Source: Pogonophryne albipinna (taxonomy: Eukaryota > Chordata > Actinopteri > Perciformes > Artedidraconidae). Taken from it: a stretch of DNA of 64,000 nt. The stretch's first letter is position 1, and each line of letters starts with the position of its first letter. Below, in pieces: positions 26,735-38,377 of the stretch. The position numbers and the translations under genes were made by a program. The stretch covers positions 26,875,557 through 26,939,556 of the forward strand of contig CM053246.1 of assembly GCA_028583405.1 (NCBI GenBank), in the 5' to 3' direction. The notes below the pieces were generated by a model. That model ran no database searches. It was not told the origin of the DNA and saw only the letters and a program-made list of their open reading frames with translations.

Positions 26735-27465
26735 TATAGAGTGGCGAAGTCCCTCCCCTTCCGGGGGAGCTCCATGGGACCTTATTTTGGAAAAATCATG
26801 TATTGAAGTCAATGGAGAGAGAACGATTATCTTTTGATCCCGTTTGAATTGTGCAACGAATTACACATATGATGTTTGTCAATTTTTTGAAAGATAATTT
26901 TGCAAGTAAAAAAAATTAAAATGTGTCGTAAAACTGTGAAGTAACACATTTTTTTGTGTGAAGCGCTCAATGAACTACATCTCTGGTCTTGCATACGTCA
27001 CCAACACCAAGATGGCCGTCACGTTAGCACACTTCACCTCTTTCTTTCAGAATGAAGTGAAAAGTATTAAAAGAGGATAAAATCACTACAAGTCTGGCCA
27101 TGTTGAGTACTGTACATACACAAAAGGGGAGTTAGTCGGTTCCGTAAGAGCCAGCATGCGGGACCGGCTTTACAAGGTTTCGGTGAGTAACACGAGTGTA
27201 ATGTGTAACGTTAATGTACGCGACTCTGGGATTTGTAGTCTTTCTAGTTGCGTATTTTTCATAGTCTTATATTTCAACAGTTTTAAGACTTTTTTGACAT
27301 GGAAATAATTTTTTAAGATTGACAAACATCATATGTGTAATTCATGGCACAATTCAAATGCGATTGAAACATAAGTTTTCTCTCTCCATTGACTTCAATA
27401 CATAATTTTTCAGAAATAAGGTCCCATGGGGCGGAAGTAGATCGGCGTGACTTCGCCACTCTATA
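26735..27465. mobile_element. MITE-like element with TATAGAGTGGCGAAGT ends
   Basis: The left end TATAGAGTGGCGAAGTC and the right end GACTTCGCCACTCTATA are inverted repeats. Subterminal parts also mirror: CCCATGGGACCTTATTT-type words, GAAGTCAATGGAGAGAGA and CACATATGATGTTTGTCAA. The core includes a coding-like stretch (about 26985-27190) reading TLAHFTSFFQNEV, HVEYCTYTKGELVGSV and RASMRDRLYKVS, followed by GTGAGT, a consensus splice donor. That core resembles the region ahead of SWIM zinc fingers in transposon-associated proteins (inference, weak). In this unit the core has a stop codon (TAA near 27080) that unit 2 lacks. Confidence 0.6.
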
Positions 27466-27624
27466 GTCTGCATGACTAAAGGATTATCTGTACATTTGCC
27501 TTTATTTTCCACTCATTTAACATATAATAACTGATGCACACTTACCCATTGGCTGTAAGCAGATAATGCAGGATACAATATTAGAGAAAGTACAGAATGT
27601 ACATCTATTAAAGAATAGAATAGA

Positions 27625-27937
27625 ATTTGAGGGACAAAACCTTCTTTAATGGTCACACATGCAGAGTACACAGCACACACAGTGAAATGTGGCCTCTGCA
27701 TTTAACCCATCCTACTACTAGGAGCAGTGGGCATCTATTGCATATCGCCCGGGGAGCAATGGGGAGTGAGGGGGGAAGGGGGATTTCCGGTGCCTTGCTC
27801 AAGGGCACCACGGCATGGCAGGAGGTGAACTGGGACCTCTCCAAGTACCAGTCCACACTCCATATTTAGGTCTGGTCGGGGGCTTGACCCTACAGCTCCC
27901 AATCCAAGCCCCTACTGACTGAGCCACTGCCAGACTG
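27625..27937 (-). mobile_element. tRNA-headed SINE (minus strand)
   Basis: Read on the minus strand from about 27937, it begins GGCAGTGGCTCAGTCAGTAG (A-box-like TGGCTCAGTCAG). It continues to a B-box-like GGGTCAAGCCCC about 50 bases later, then a body with the widespread fish words CTTGAGCAAGGCACC and GGGTTAAATGCAGAGG. It ends in an AT-rich tail. Unit 2 keeps only the head half (54813-54966). No target-site duplication could be assigned confidently. Confidence 0.6.
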
Positions 27938-28890
27938 TAGAACAAGTTTTAATACTTTTAAGGAGGAGCTAGTCAAACCACATCGCCTCGTGGACATTAA
28001 AGGTATAGTTCAACTTCCGAGAGCGATGCTCTGTTCCAGGAAAACCCTGCAAACCAGGAACAGCCTGCAGACATTAACAGGGTTACACACATGGAAGCTG
28101 CCCAGTATAACCACAGTCTGATCTGATGGCCACTGAGCGGTTGGGGTTAGGGATCTACCTCAATTTCACCTCAGTGGTGGTAATGAGGGAGGGGCAAGTG
28201 TCACTTTTCACTTTCCACCACCTTCATTTATCATGCCAGTCTGGGATTGCTTGCTTCACTGTAGGCGACTAATGTTCCTAAATAGGAAATACCAATTATA
28301 CGAGCCTCTTCGATTGTATAACCGCAAAAGGGAGCGATCTAATTGAAGAAAACACATGGCTATCTGCTGTGCAGACCACAGCCAGAGACTAGTGGAAATG
28401 GACGCCAACCAGCAGGTAGACGTTGAACTGGTGGCCAAATAATACGCAACCTCTGTTGTATGTTGATACTTTAGCTTTAGGTTAAGTCACATTGAGTAGC
28501 CTACAAAGATGTTTTATGAAAAAAATGCAAAACAAAAGTTGCTTCATCGCAACACGACATGTTTGAACAAGCACCTTAAACAGAAGAATGCAACTCTGCT
28601 AGGAAATGGCTGCATCGGGCATGTGTGAGGAGCCTCTGGCTTTCAGAACAGAAACAGCACCAACTTTGTTAAATTGGTGGAGCCTAATCACTCATACAGG
28701 ATCCAGTGTTTTATACATGGAGATTTGACTTATACATTGTTATATTTAACAGTAATTTAACACAATAAGAAAACAGTGGTGATATACTTACTGTATTCTA
28801 CTGTTGAGAAACCTACTCAAACTATTTTGCATTTATTATGAAAGAAGATATTGTTTTTTTATTCATTTAATTTTGTCTAATTCTTTTTAA
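27938..28890. other. Gene-free spacer, partly private to unit 1
   Basis: No exon supported. The interval 28016-28755 has no counterpart in unit 2, where repeat tails occupy the same position (55057-55328). The shared sequence resumes at AGTAATTTAACACAATAAG. Confidence 0.45.
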
Positions 28891-29357
28891 TAACCCTCTG
28901 AGACCCACGGGGCCGTATACGATCCCAAAGATCACGTTGTGTTCAAAGCATCATAACTTCTCAGCTGTTTCAGCCAGAGACATGCCGTGTTATTCCTCTT
29001 AAACTACAGAAACGGCAATAAACAACTCCATCAAGTTTTTCATTGAGAGGTGTTTACTTATTTTGGTGAAGCGAATGAGCGTAGAGTTTTAAAAGATGAG
29101 GATAGTCTCACCTTGATTCTGGCGCATTGCTTATCGTTTTCTCTTTTATAGATCTATTCTCATCCACCATCTTTGTTTGTGACGTAAAGAGTGAAAGAGT
29201 CACGTTTCTGAATCGGACACTCTGAGTGGATGCAGTCACAGCCAATCGGAGTCTGATTCAGAGGGTTGCCTGTCAGTTCCATTGTTATGTTTACTGAAAC
29301 GAGAGCTGGTATAATTCCACGCGCGAAAACAAAATAAAAGTTGGAATACGTTCTTTC

Positions 29358-30490
29358 ATGCAGCTTTCACACCAGCGCTTTTCCCTTTCTAGCTCCGAGC
29401 TAGTGCTTTTCTGGTTCAGCTCCGGTTTCCCTTTTCTGCTCCCGCTCTGTTTACACCGCCCAGAGCCCGACTGGTGCTGCCGCTGCTGCGTCATGACGTC
29501 ACCGTTTACATCGCTGATTTGCTCCCCAACGGCGTTACGGCACTCACAACAACAACAACAACAACTGCGTCGGGTCGATGATCGTGTTGCTTTTAATCAC
29601 ACGAAGCCAGATTAAATTAAATAACGACTTCTCCAACCTTATGCTTTTCTCCAGAGTGTCGTGGTTCATTGTTTATTAATGTGTTTCTGCGGCATTTACC
29701 GACCGCTGCAGTGCTGGCTGCTCTTCCACAGGAGTTTATTCTCCCGTTAGCTCACACTGCAGCGGCCGCTCTAAAGTATTCACTGTCCGACTCACACAAG
29801 CAGCTGATACATATCCCCAGTTCCCCTTAAGTGAATGTGTGTCAGTCTGAATTGATGCTGTTTGGCATCACAACGCTGTTATGAAAGTTTCTCTGGTATA
29901 AAATGGGTGATGTTAGCATAGCAACCGAAGCTAAACTGACTACTTGCTATTGCTATCCTATTGTGGCATAAACCGTTTTCTACAGGCACATTTTACCGGC
30001 GTATTTTTATTATGATTCTACTTGTGATAGTCGGACACGACAACCTGTGCAGCCCATGTATTGATTCCATCCGATAGCTGCTATAATACAAAACAAAACG
30101 TCTGCCTCTCTCCACAATGATCAATAACAGTGAACGGGTGGTCAAAGTAAGGTACAAATAAACAGAATCACACGAAGCCTGGTTAGTGTTGCCTGACTTT
30201 ATAAAGTGTGTTTATAAGCACTACTGCTTGTAGGCAGGCATGACAGTCGACCCATGTTCAGGGGAGGTGGGTTTAGTTTCCTGCACGCCTCGACGTAAGA
30301 GAGACGTAAGCGACGCCACCTCTTAGCTCCGAAGCTCTTGCCTCTAGGACCGACAATTTTTTGGAGCTTGAAGTGAACCGGATTCCGGAGCTAAGAGGCG
30401 TCGCCGCTGCGGTGTGAACAGGAAAAACCGGCACTTTTCAAGCCCCAGCTCCGAGCCGGAGCTGAAAACGCGTTGGTGTGAAAGGGGCAT
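29358..30490. mobile_element. Inverted-repeat DNA element nested in piggyBac-like element
   Basis: The left end ATGCAGCTTTCACACCAGCG and the right end, inverted, ATGCCCCTTTCACACCAACG, are terminal repeats. They are followed by matching AGCTCCGAGC and GCTCCGGTT-type subterminal words. A CAA trinucleotide run lies near 29548-29564. The interior is GC-rich, with no recognised transposase. The target-site duplication is unclear, so the superfamily (Harbinger or hAT) is not assigned. Confidence 0.65.
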
Positions 30491-30515
30491 TAGTGTTTTG
30501 AAAGTAAACTGAGGT

Positions 30516-30668
30516 ATGGCAAGGACGTTTACTACAGCTGAGGCTTTGGAGCAGATTTTTCAAGGGGACAATGTTGATGAAAATTCAGACGAATCTGCTC
30601 AGCATGCCATGTGTGATTGTGGACATGATAACATGTGTACTCTTCAAAATTGGCAGGACAAAAAATGA
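30516..30668 (+). pseudogene. N-terminal remnant of a piggyBac-type transposase
   Basis: A 50-residue frame starting MARTFTTAEALEQIF and continuing with an acidic stretch (DNVDENSDES). This style of opening (a short basic start, an EAL helix, then an acidic low-complexity segment) is seen in PGBD4-like piggyBac transposases. It stops after NWQDKK and the catalytic DDD domain is absent. It sits between two nested insertions inside the TTAA-flanked element, which supports the assignment. Confidence 0.5.
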
Positions 30669-30762
30669 CAATTCCTCGCAAAAAAACGCCCATGGACACT
30701 GCCCAAAAGAATGGGCATAACTAATGAACAGAATAAGTTAGAATCTTCTAATCAGTTATGAT

Positions 30763-33700
30763 CAGTGTTGGGCAAGTTACTTCCAAAATGTAATATATTA
30801 CATATTACTTATTACTCTCTTTTGAAAGTAATAAGTTACATTACAAAATTACTGTCTCTGAAATGTAATGAGTTACACTACTTTAGTTACTTTTTTAAGT
30901 TACTTTCACCAAAATAACCGCAAAAGAATTTTAAATGCTAAAATGTAGTTTAGTGCAACTCATTATACATCCAGTGAAGGGCAATGTGGTATAGCATAAC
31001 AACTGTGTAGGCCCTTAAGGCTACTAACAACTTGTATTACACGGCTTAGTTGAATACTCGATTCTGATTGTACATTCTTAACATGTGACACGTTGTTAAT
31101 CCAGCAGTACAGACCACTGTCAAGGACTATAATGAAGGTTGCTAAGGAGGATCAAGAAAGAGAAAGGAAAAGAGGTTAAAAGACGGAGCGCTGGACGTCA
31201 GATAAATCACCAGAAGAAGGCAGACAGGAAGTAAACAATAACAGGACACGGAATGGGCTCTGTAGTGTGTTTAGTATTATGGCCATGTACAGGGCCGGAC
31301 TGGGACAATAAGTCAGGCCGGGAATTATACCCCCAGCCAGACCACTACCAGTTTTCTTTTGTGCCATTTTCCTGGATTTATTTGTCAATATTTACAGCGT
31401 TGCTGCCCGTAGTGATAGCCCTAAACTTTAAATCTACTGCCCCAGAATAAACATATGGACATGGGTTACTATTTAAAAAAAATGTGCAAATCTATTTAGG
31501 AACCTATGTGAACATATTTTAAGTGGAGGTGGACCTCAAATCCTCTAGGGGGGTCCGGGGGCATGCTCCCCCGGTAAGATTTTTTTTTTTAAATGTTGGA
31601 CTTAAATTCATCAATCTGGTGCACTTTGAGGGGGAAATAAAGAGACTACACCCATATGAAACATAACTGTATACATTTAACTAATCATAAAATCATAAAA
31701 ACATGGCCATAACCAATAACACCATATCCAATATGAAAAAACATTGAAACTTGTTTATTTATTTGTTTTTGGTTCATTTATAGTTGTGAGTGTGTCTGTG
31801 CTCCTGAGCCAGCCTCTCCTGTCTCCATCCTCTCCCCCTGCTCCTCTTTGAGGCAGCAGCAAAGACTAGTTTTAGCTCTCAACAAGTTTTAATAGTTTAT
31901 CTTACCTTTTTTCACCTAGTCAACATTTTGTTTTTATTATTCATCCATATTTTGCTAATCACTCCCCCCTCAAATGGAAATATGTGTTTACATAAATGGT
32001 GACCAAACCGTTTGAGACCCACTGAGAACTTAGACTAAGTTAACTATCTAAACACTCAGAGAGTCCTTTACCTCACCTGAGCTGTAGTTATCAGTCTCTC
32101 AGTCTGACAGGAGAGGACTCTCCCTCCACCTTGTTGCCAGCTCATTATATCCGTTAGCGCAGCTAGCTAGCACCAGATGCTAACAACAACATTACACGTA
32201 ACCGGTGCGCGCGCCTTCTCTCTCGTTCACTCGCGCCCGCCACACATACACACACTCTCCCGAGCTTGAATGACACACAGAGACCAATCGAGGGCATTAG
32301 TGTATGATCTGTATGAAAGTGGCCATGTCAGCAGGCCACATTATGGAGACAGCCAGTCATCCTCTGTGAGGCAGAGTCAGACCCACATTTGCGCAGCGTT
32401 GCGTTCACAATACATACATAAAAAAATAAAATCCTCAGGCCAGCAGGCCACTTAACAGGCCAGGCCATCGGGAAACCTCCCGGTCCTCCCGATGGCCAGT
32501 CCGGGCCTGGCCATGTACAGGCCCGGTTCCAGAACAAAATGACTCAGGGTGCCTCTGAGATTACAGGGGGCGCAGCAGTAGCAGGTTTACATGAGCAATA
32601 GTGGCCGGCAACAGCAATGAAAAATAGCATTGATGGTCCCCAATGAACAGATTATGGCATTTGTTATGTTTTGAAACCAAGCAAGTGGGAACATTTCAAT
32701 TGAGTTAAAAGTGAAATCCTGAAATATTTCATCCAGTCCAAAGTGGACTATGGCAAGGAAAAGCACAACAGCTTCAAAACTGTACTGATAAAACAAATGA
32801 GAACATATTGTAAATCAAGGCAAATATTATTTGAACCAGCTCATGGTTTGAAATGGCAACCATTGAAAAGCAAAAGTATTATTAAAACCATGTACTACAT
32901 CATCACCTTGGTCCCATCATATACTCTGGGAAGAGAATATTTACTGTGCTTGAAAACAGGTATCACATCTTCCTGTGAGGTTGACTTTGTGACCTGGAGA
33001 ACATTTCAGCTGCAACATCAGCTTGTTGATAAGCTTGGGATATGAGATCTTTTTGTAGCCATTCGTGGTGAAGGCATCTGTGCTATTGTATGCATTATTT
33101 TTGACCCAACATTTCTACAGGCATGGCAGAATATGGCACTATTTTCACATGAATATTCTAGCCCTTGTCTATTTGTATACCACGAGCTGCAAAATGACCG
33201 CCGAACCCCACTGTACAGGCGGGTACTTGTTTAGATATACCTGGGCAGGCTCTGTTTTGCCGTGGTATCCTGGCTGGCACCTGCGGGCCGCAGAGGGGCG
33301 GCGTAGTTTCGGGCAACGAAGAGTGCTGCTCCCGGGGTTGAGGGCGGCGAGTCAGGCGGGAGTAAGCTAGTGTCCACAACGGAGGGTAACGTGATGTCCC
33401 CATCTGGCCTGTTGTCTGCAGTAGATGCAGTGTTGCTGGCGTTTAGTGATGGTTGCTTTAACCATTTTCGTATAAATGATTATCCACAGATGTGTGTCAC
33501 TGCTGTGGAAGCACTTTGGAAATGATGCACGCGCAGCGGAGCAGGTCACGCGCACCTGACACAATTTGTTGTTTGTATTTTTCGCTCCGTTCTCTTTTTT
33601 GAATAGAGGGTGCATAACATTCAACTGCCCGAATATCCCGACGCGAAGCCTGAAGGGTAAACACCAGGTTTACTAATCTACCCGCACAATTTGTCTGGTG

Positions 33701-33910
33701 TCGGAATGTCTCGCTATGTTAGTACATTCTTAAAAAACAAAACACCATTTAATTTCGGGTTAAAATGTGTTGTAACTGCGTTACTGAGCATTGTAACGGG
33801 TAATATATTACCCACATTTCATTAGTAATGCGTTACATTATTTCGTTACAGCAAAAAGTAATATATTACTGTAACTCCGTTACTTTTGTAACGCGTTACA
33901 CCCAACACTG
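30763..33910. mobile_element. hAT-type element with exact 8-bp TSD, itself interrupted
   Basis: Ends CAGTGTTGGGCAAGTTAC and, inverted, CAGTGTTGGGTGTAACG. The flanking octamer GTTATGAT is identical at 30755-30762 and 33911-33918. Subterminal GTAATATATTAC words recur at both ends. Without the nested element it is about 1.9 kb. The frames inside (for example 32743-33045 plus and 32587-32796 minus) are not recognisable as a transposase, so it appears non-autonomous or badly decayed. Confidence 0.88.
31290..32509. mobile_element. hAT element, 1,220 bp, with exact 8-bp TSD
   Basis: Ends CAGGGCCGGACTGGGAC and, inverted, CAGGCCCGGACTGGCC, with the identical octamer GCCATGTA on both sides (31282-31289 and 32510-32517). 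It has the subterminal hairpin CCGGGGGCATGCTCCCCCGG (about 31555-31575). The interior at about 31985-32200 is related to the hAT sequence at 47905-48290. No transposase frame survives. Confidence 0.9.
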
Positions 33911-34217
33911 GTTATGATACAATGATAATAAATGTGTGCAATTTTCTGTGTTGAATGTTTCTTTCAATGTTATGGTTAGCAGTTATTTTTAATGAAATAA
34001 GTAAAACATTCAAGCTCCGTTTTTTATTTATGGGCAAATATCCCCTATTATAGTGTATATAAATCTCTAATGAGTGACACATATCATTAGCTGAGGTTGT
34101 GCTGATTTCTGGGATGTGTGAAACTTGATTTTACTGCAAATAAATGACAATTTATTAGGCAAAACACAAAAATATACAAAAACGGAAATGTCCTATGTGG
34201 GTCTCAGAGGGTTTTAA

Positions 34218-35495
34218 AGAGTAAATTAAAAATATTTTATGATACTTTAAGTTGGTATGTATGACTTGAGAAATGCAATTTTTTAAATTATCAGTAGTCC
34301 ATCCATTTCCTGTCGATAACTAAGCAAGAACACCAATGATCCCATTTTTTTTATAAGATCGCAATCGCAATATTGTCAACAATAATCGCAAAATGACATT
34401 TTCACCAAAAAACATACATTTTGTTTGCCTCCATCGGAGCTCCTGGCCTATGATGGCCACACAAGAGCAGTATAACACCATATTTTGTACACAGATGTAA
34501 AGCCTGGGGGACATACGTTACTGGTTACTGGTTAATCTGGATCAGTCTGTATCAGATCCGTTGCAGCCCCTTTTTTAGAGATTTGGGTATGGAGGAAAAT
34601 AGAGAGGGTTGTGTTTTCTGACACTTGGTGAGTTCCCTGGAACACCGGGGACACATATTCATGTATAAAAGATGTACAAAAGTGCATTTTGCATGATAGG
34701 TCACCTTTAAACATCCTAGGTTTCAAAGCACCTCATCAAACAAAAAAACAGGAGTAACACTGGATGGAATTAATTCCCTGAATTATAATAAAAATGAAAA
34801 CTACATTGTTATACAGAAACAAAATCTAATCTGAAAACATTGCATTAAAGAATAGAATATTGGGTGTTTGCATGATGAGTATTGCACCCACGATTCAAGT
34901 GCTTCTGAAACATAGCAGTTACAAGTTAATTCTTAACTACACCTACCAATGTTTCTGTTACACAATTATAATAACTCTAAAGAAACGTTTAACAATGTAG
35001 GTCAAAGACCATACAAATGAATTATCTAATGGAAAAATGGCTTAAAATGGTGGCTGAGTCAGTAGAAGAAAAGATAAAGATAAAAACGTGAAAGTAAGTT
35101 TGACTCTTTCAAAAGGTCTTCAATTATTTGTGAATGATATTGTTGTAACACAGTAGATACTGTAACTTTGGTGGCTCAATATGCTACTGGGATAAAGAAA
35201 AACACCATGGCCTCATACTGGCTCTGGCACTTATGTGTTTTGTCTATAAAAACCAACACACTACTCATAACAGTACATCAGAAAAAGGCACTGCAAAAGC
35301 AAGCCTTAGAACAATCCAAAACTAAAGCAAGCTACAGACCATTGTGCCTTAGTGATCTAAACGCATATAAAGTTTTGTGAAAAATTGGTCGAGCCAGATA
35401 GCGAAATAACCATCTGTCAAACTACTCATAACCACTACAGCATGTGTCTCTTTTATCTGGTTTAACCAATCATTTTCCTCCTGGTAGTAATTAGC
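34218..35495. other. Unrecognised duplicated spacer
   Basis: No gene seen. It matches about 55468-56760 in unit 2 with few differences. The small frames at 34320-34514, 34532-34726 and 35168-35380 occur in both units but carry no domain. Near-identical recent copies say nothing about selection. Confidence 0.45.
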
Positions 35496-35524
35496 AGAGG
35501 TGGGAGTAAGTCATACATGTACAC

Positions 35525-35722
35525 AGGCGGCTGTGGCTCAGTCGATAGTGTGCTGGACTTCGAATAAGGGGATATCATGTTCGAGACCCACTGCAGTCAG
35601 CATGTTGTTGTGTCTGGGTAAGACACTTCACCCCAAATTGCTCCTGTGGGGATTGTCCACAGTACTGAATGTATGTAAGTCGCTTTGGATAAAAGCGTCT
35701 AACAAATGACATGTAATGTAAT
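35525..35722 (+). mobile_element. tRNA-derived SINE with L2-type tail
   Basis: A tRNA-like head with A box TGGCTCAGTCGATAGTG (35534 onward) and B box GTTCGAGACCC (35579-35589), then a central body. The tail GTAAGTCGCTTTGGATAAAA is followed by an (ATGTA)n end. The same tail ends the L2 LINE at 52240-52290, the expected arrangement for a SINE mobilised by that LINE. It is inserted within an AAGTC-rich repeat (AGAGGTGGGAGTAAGTCA on the left, GCAAGTCTCAAGTCTTAA on the right). It is also present in unit 2 at 56790. Confidence 0.8.
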
Positions 35723-36294
35723 GTGCAAGTCTCAAGTCTTAACCTACAAGTCTCAAATCACTGTGGTGGGAGTCAAGCAAGTCATTGCTCAGGTCAAGCA
35801 AGTCACAAGTCAAGTCATACGAATTTCCGCATTTAAATCAGTTAAAATATTGTGGTTATGAAAAGTTTTGTTTTATTTTCAACATAAACAGCAATGGAGA
35901 GTGGGGCGCTGAAATGATAACCCTATACGTTCTAAAAGGGCTCTAAAGTGATAACAGGAGTACAACACAAATATTTTGCATCACCATGTAAAGCCTCCTG
36001 CCCTGGCTCCCCTTCAGCAGGGTCAAAGCATTTCTCCATGGTCTGTCCAAGGTGCTCCCATATGACTCTGTGTCATTGTTTTCCCAACTGTGTCTGTGCA
36101 CAAAGAAATATTGCATCAAAGCCAATACAACGGAATAGTGTATGTAGTACCAGGGCGCATGATATGTGTCTGTGTGCAGACATTAAGATTAAACACATTT
36201 ATTTCATTTGGGAACACCCACATATACATATGGAGTTGGCCATATGTGTGTAAATCACTGTTCATGGTCATTTGAAAACAAATGCCGTAGTCGG
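35723..36294. repeat. AAGTC-rich interspersed repeat, interrupted
   Basis: Multiple direct copies of CAAGTC occur at 35723-35830, with a matching block at 36890-36921 and 38378-38406. These look like parts of one older DNA element that was later split by the SINE, the microsatellite region and the TTAA-flanked palindrome. Boundaries are approximate. Confidence 0.45.
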
Positions 36295-36312
36295 ACACAC
36301 ACAAACACACCG

Positions 36313-36378
<66 letters not shown>

Positions 36379-36400
36379 GCACAAACACACACACACACAT
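36295..36400. repeat. (AC)n microsatellite, interrupted
   Basis: CA tracts broken by AAAC, CGAA and TAGAGC interruptions. The orthologous tract in unit 2 (57549-57701) is pure and longer. Confidence 0.95.
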
Positions 36401-36924
36401 CATACGCTTAGTGACCGGACATCTCCTTCATAAAACGAGTAATAGGAGGGTTAATCGGGCAGTTCGATGTGTCTAGAGGTGTGTGTGTGTGTGGTTAAAA
36501 CATACCAGCCTGCAGTCGCTCTTTAGCTGTTCTAATGAAAGTAAACACAGTGAAGGCGTTGCGTACAAGGCACAGCTCTTTGCGCGCTGGTGCTGCACTT
36601 CTCAGAGGCGGAGTACACGTCCCGCTGCCTCCTGGTGCTGTAGCGATTTCATGAAGTGAATGAGAGTCCGAGTTCGAAATATATCTAAAATAATGTATGC
36701 ACTGCCATTTCCCAGCATAAACATTACAGCCTGCAATGAAACGGTTATCTCCTGTGTGCTTCACTTCCTACTTGGCGCTCCATAACTTTCTCGTGCGAGC
36801 GAGATACAGTATCTTTGTTTTTCTTTCATTGCCCTTTAGGGGCTCCGTATACAATACAAAAACAAATGCAAATATTTAATTAAAAAAAGTCCTTTCGAGT
36901 CATCTGTCTCAAGTCAAGTCTTAA

Positions 36925-38373
36925 CCCTCCGGTATCATTCGATTGGACTACGCAAATTAGTCATTCGAGACAAAAATGTCCACTGCAAAAGACTTTGATA
37001 AAAACATTATATTAAAAGGTTTTTTTCACAACTTTTTTGGGTTCAATCTTTAAAGCAACTTCCGCCCTAATAGAAAATACCAAAAATGTAATCATTTTCA
37101 GGATTTTAACCCTTTCAATGCCATTTTGAATACATGAAACCGCTGTTTTTTTCATGATGAAAACAGAGAAAAAAAAAAAAAACACACACACATTTCTCAG
37201 CTGATACCACTCTTCCACATCCATACCAACACACCTACATCATATTAGTTGCATACATGTATTCCAATGGCTGGCAGGGCCCCATTATACAACAGGCAAA
37301 GAAACCAAGAAATGACAAGCATGTAATTCAATGGTAAAATGTCACATCTGGTTTTTACAGTAAAAAGGACAAATTGAACTATTTTCCTCCAATATAAAAC
37401 CCTGACATTACAAAATGCATGATTTTATACCGGTATGGCGGAGAGATCAAAAGATGTGGTTATAATGGGAGTGGATGGGACATTTTTGTCCGCGAGTGGC
37501 TAATGTGTGAGTTTTTTGTTTAATCTGATTTTGTGCTAAAACTAATAATCCACCAAAATAAATGTTGTTGCTAATCTTTGACATATCCAAGACTGTGTTA
37601 AAAAAAAAAAAAAGCCGACCCCCCCAACATTTATTATATGGAAAATAACTGCCTTTTTGTGCATGTTTTTCATAGAAAACGCAAATTCATGTTTTCAAAC
37701 TGGCAGTTAAAGGGTTAAAATCCTGAACATAAGTTAACATTTGGTATTTTTGATCAGGACTGAAGTTGATTGAAAGATTTAACGCCAAAAAGTTAAAAAA
37801 AATATTAATCTGTTGTCATTTTAGAGCAGTTTTTGGAAGTGGACATTTTTGTCCCGAATGACTAATTTGTAACTTTTTTGTTCAATCTGATTTTGTGCAA
37901 AAACTAATAATCAACCAAAATCAATGTTGTTGCTAATCTTTGAGATATGTATTTTTTGGAAAATAACTAATTTTCTCTGTTTTCATCATCAAAAAAACCA
38001 GCGGTTTCATGTTTTCAAAATGGCATTTAAAGGGTTAAAATCCTGATAATGATTACATTTTTGGTATTTTCTATTAGAGCGGAAGTTGCTTTAAAGATTG
38101 AACCCAAAAAAGTTGTGAAAAAAAACTTTTAATATAATGTTTTTATCAAAGTCTTTTGCAGTGGACATTTTTGTCTAATTTGCGTAGTCGATTTGTTACA
38201 CAGTGAATTAAAGACCGATTTGAAAAATTTAAATTGGAATTCCAAAATAGATCGAGAAAATAGCCTTGTTACAAAAAATCAGGCCATTTGCACCAACGAA
38301 ACCAAAGTTATTGCAAAATGAAAATTGAAAAATGACCCATATGGACAAAAACATCCACAGTGATACCGGAGGG
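36925..38373. mobile_element. TTAA-flanked palindromic element (CCCTCCGGTATCA ends), unit 1
   Basis: CCCTCCGGTATCATTCG at the left and its complement CAGTGATACCGGAGGG at the right, each abutting TTAA (36921-36924 and 38374-38377). Long inverted arms (about 36963-37165 against 37960-38170) share GACAAAAATGTCCACTGC, AAGTTGTGAAAAAAA and TTTAACCCTTT. There is no coding capacity. TTAA targeting and CCCT ends suggest piggyBac-type mobilisation. It is 1,449 bp here against 1,043 bp in unit 2; this copy has about 360 extra bases in the centre (about 37190-37560). Confidence 0.85.
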
Positions 38374-38377
38374 TTAA

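Larger units (their letters stand above)
28891..34213 (+). mobile_element. piggyBac-like transposon carrying three nested elements
   Basis: Inverted ends AACCCTCTGAGACCCAC and GTGGGTCTCAGAGGGTT abut TTAA on both sides (28887-28890 and 34214-34217). Unit 2 has the empty TTAA site at 55464-55467, where only TTTTTAAAGAG is present. Inside is a short transposase-start-like frame (30516-30668). Nested within are a GC-rich inverted-repeat element (29358-30490) and a hAT (30763-33910) that itself holds a second hAT (31290-32509). After removing them, under 2.3 kb of piggyBac sequence remains, most of the transposase being gone. Confidence 0.82.

Noticed and set aside
35525..35600. Possible functional tRNA gene
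   Set aside because: A and B boxes are present, but no cloverleaf with proper acceptor stem was found, and the unit continues into a SINE body and L2-type tail.
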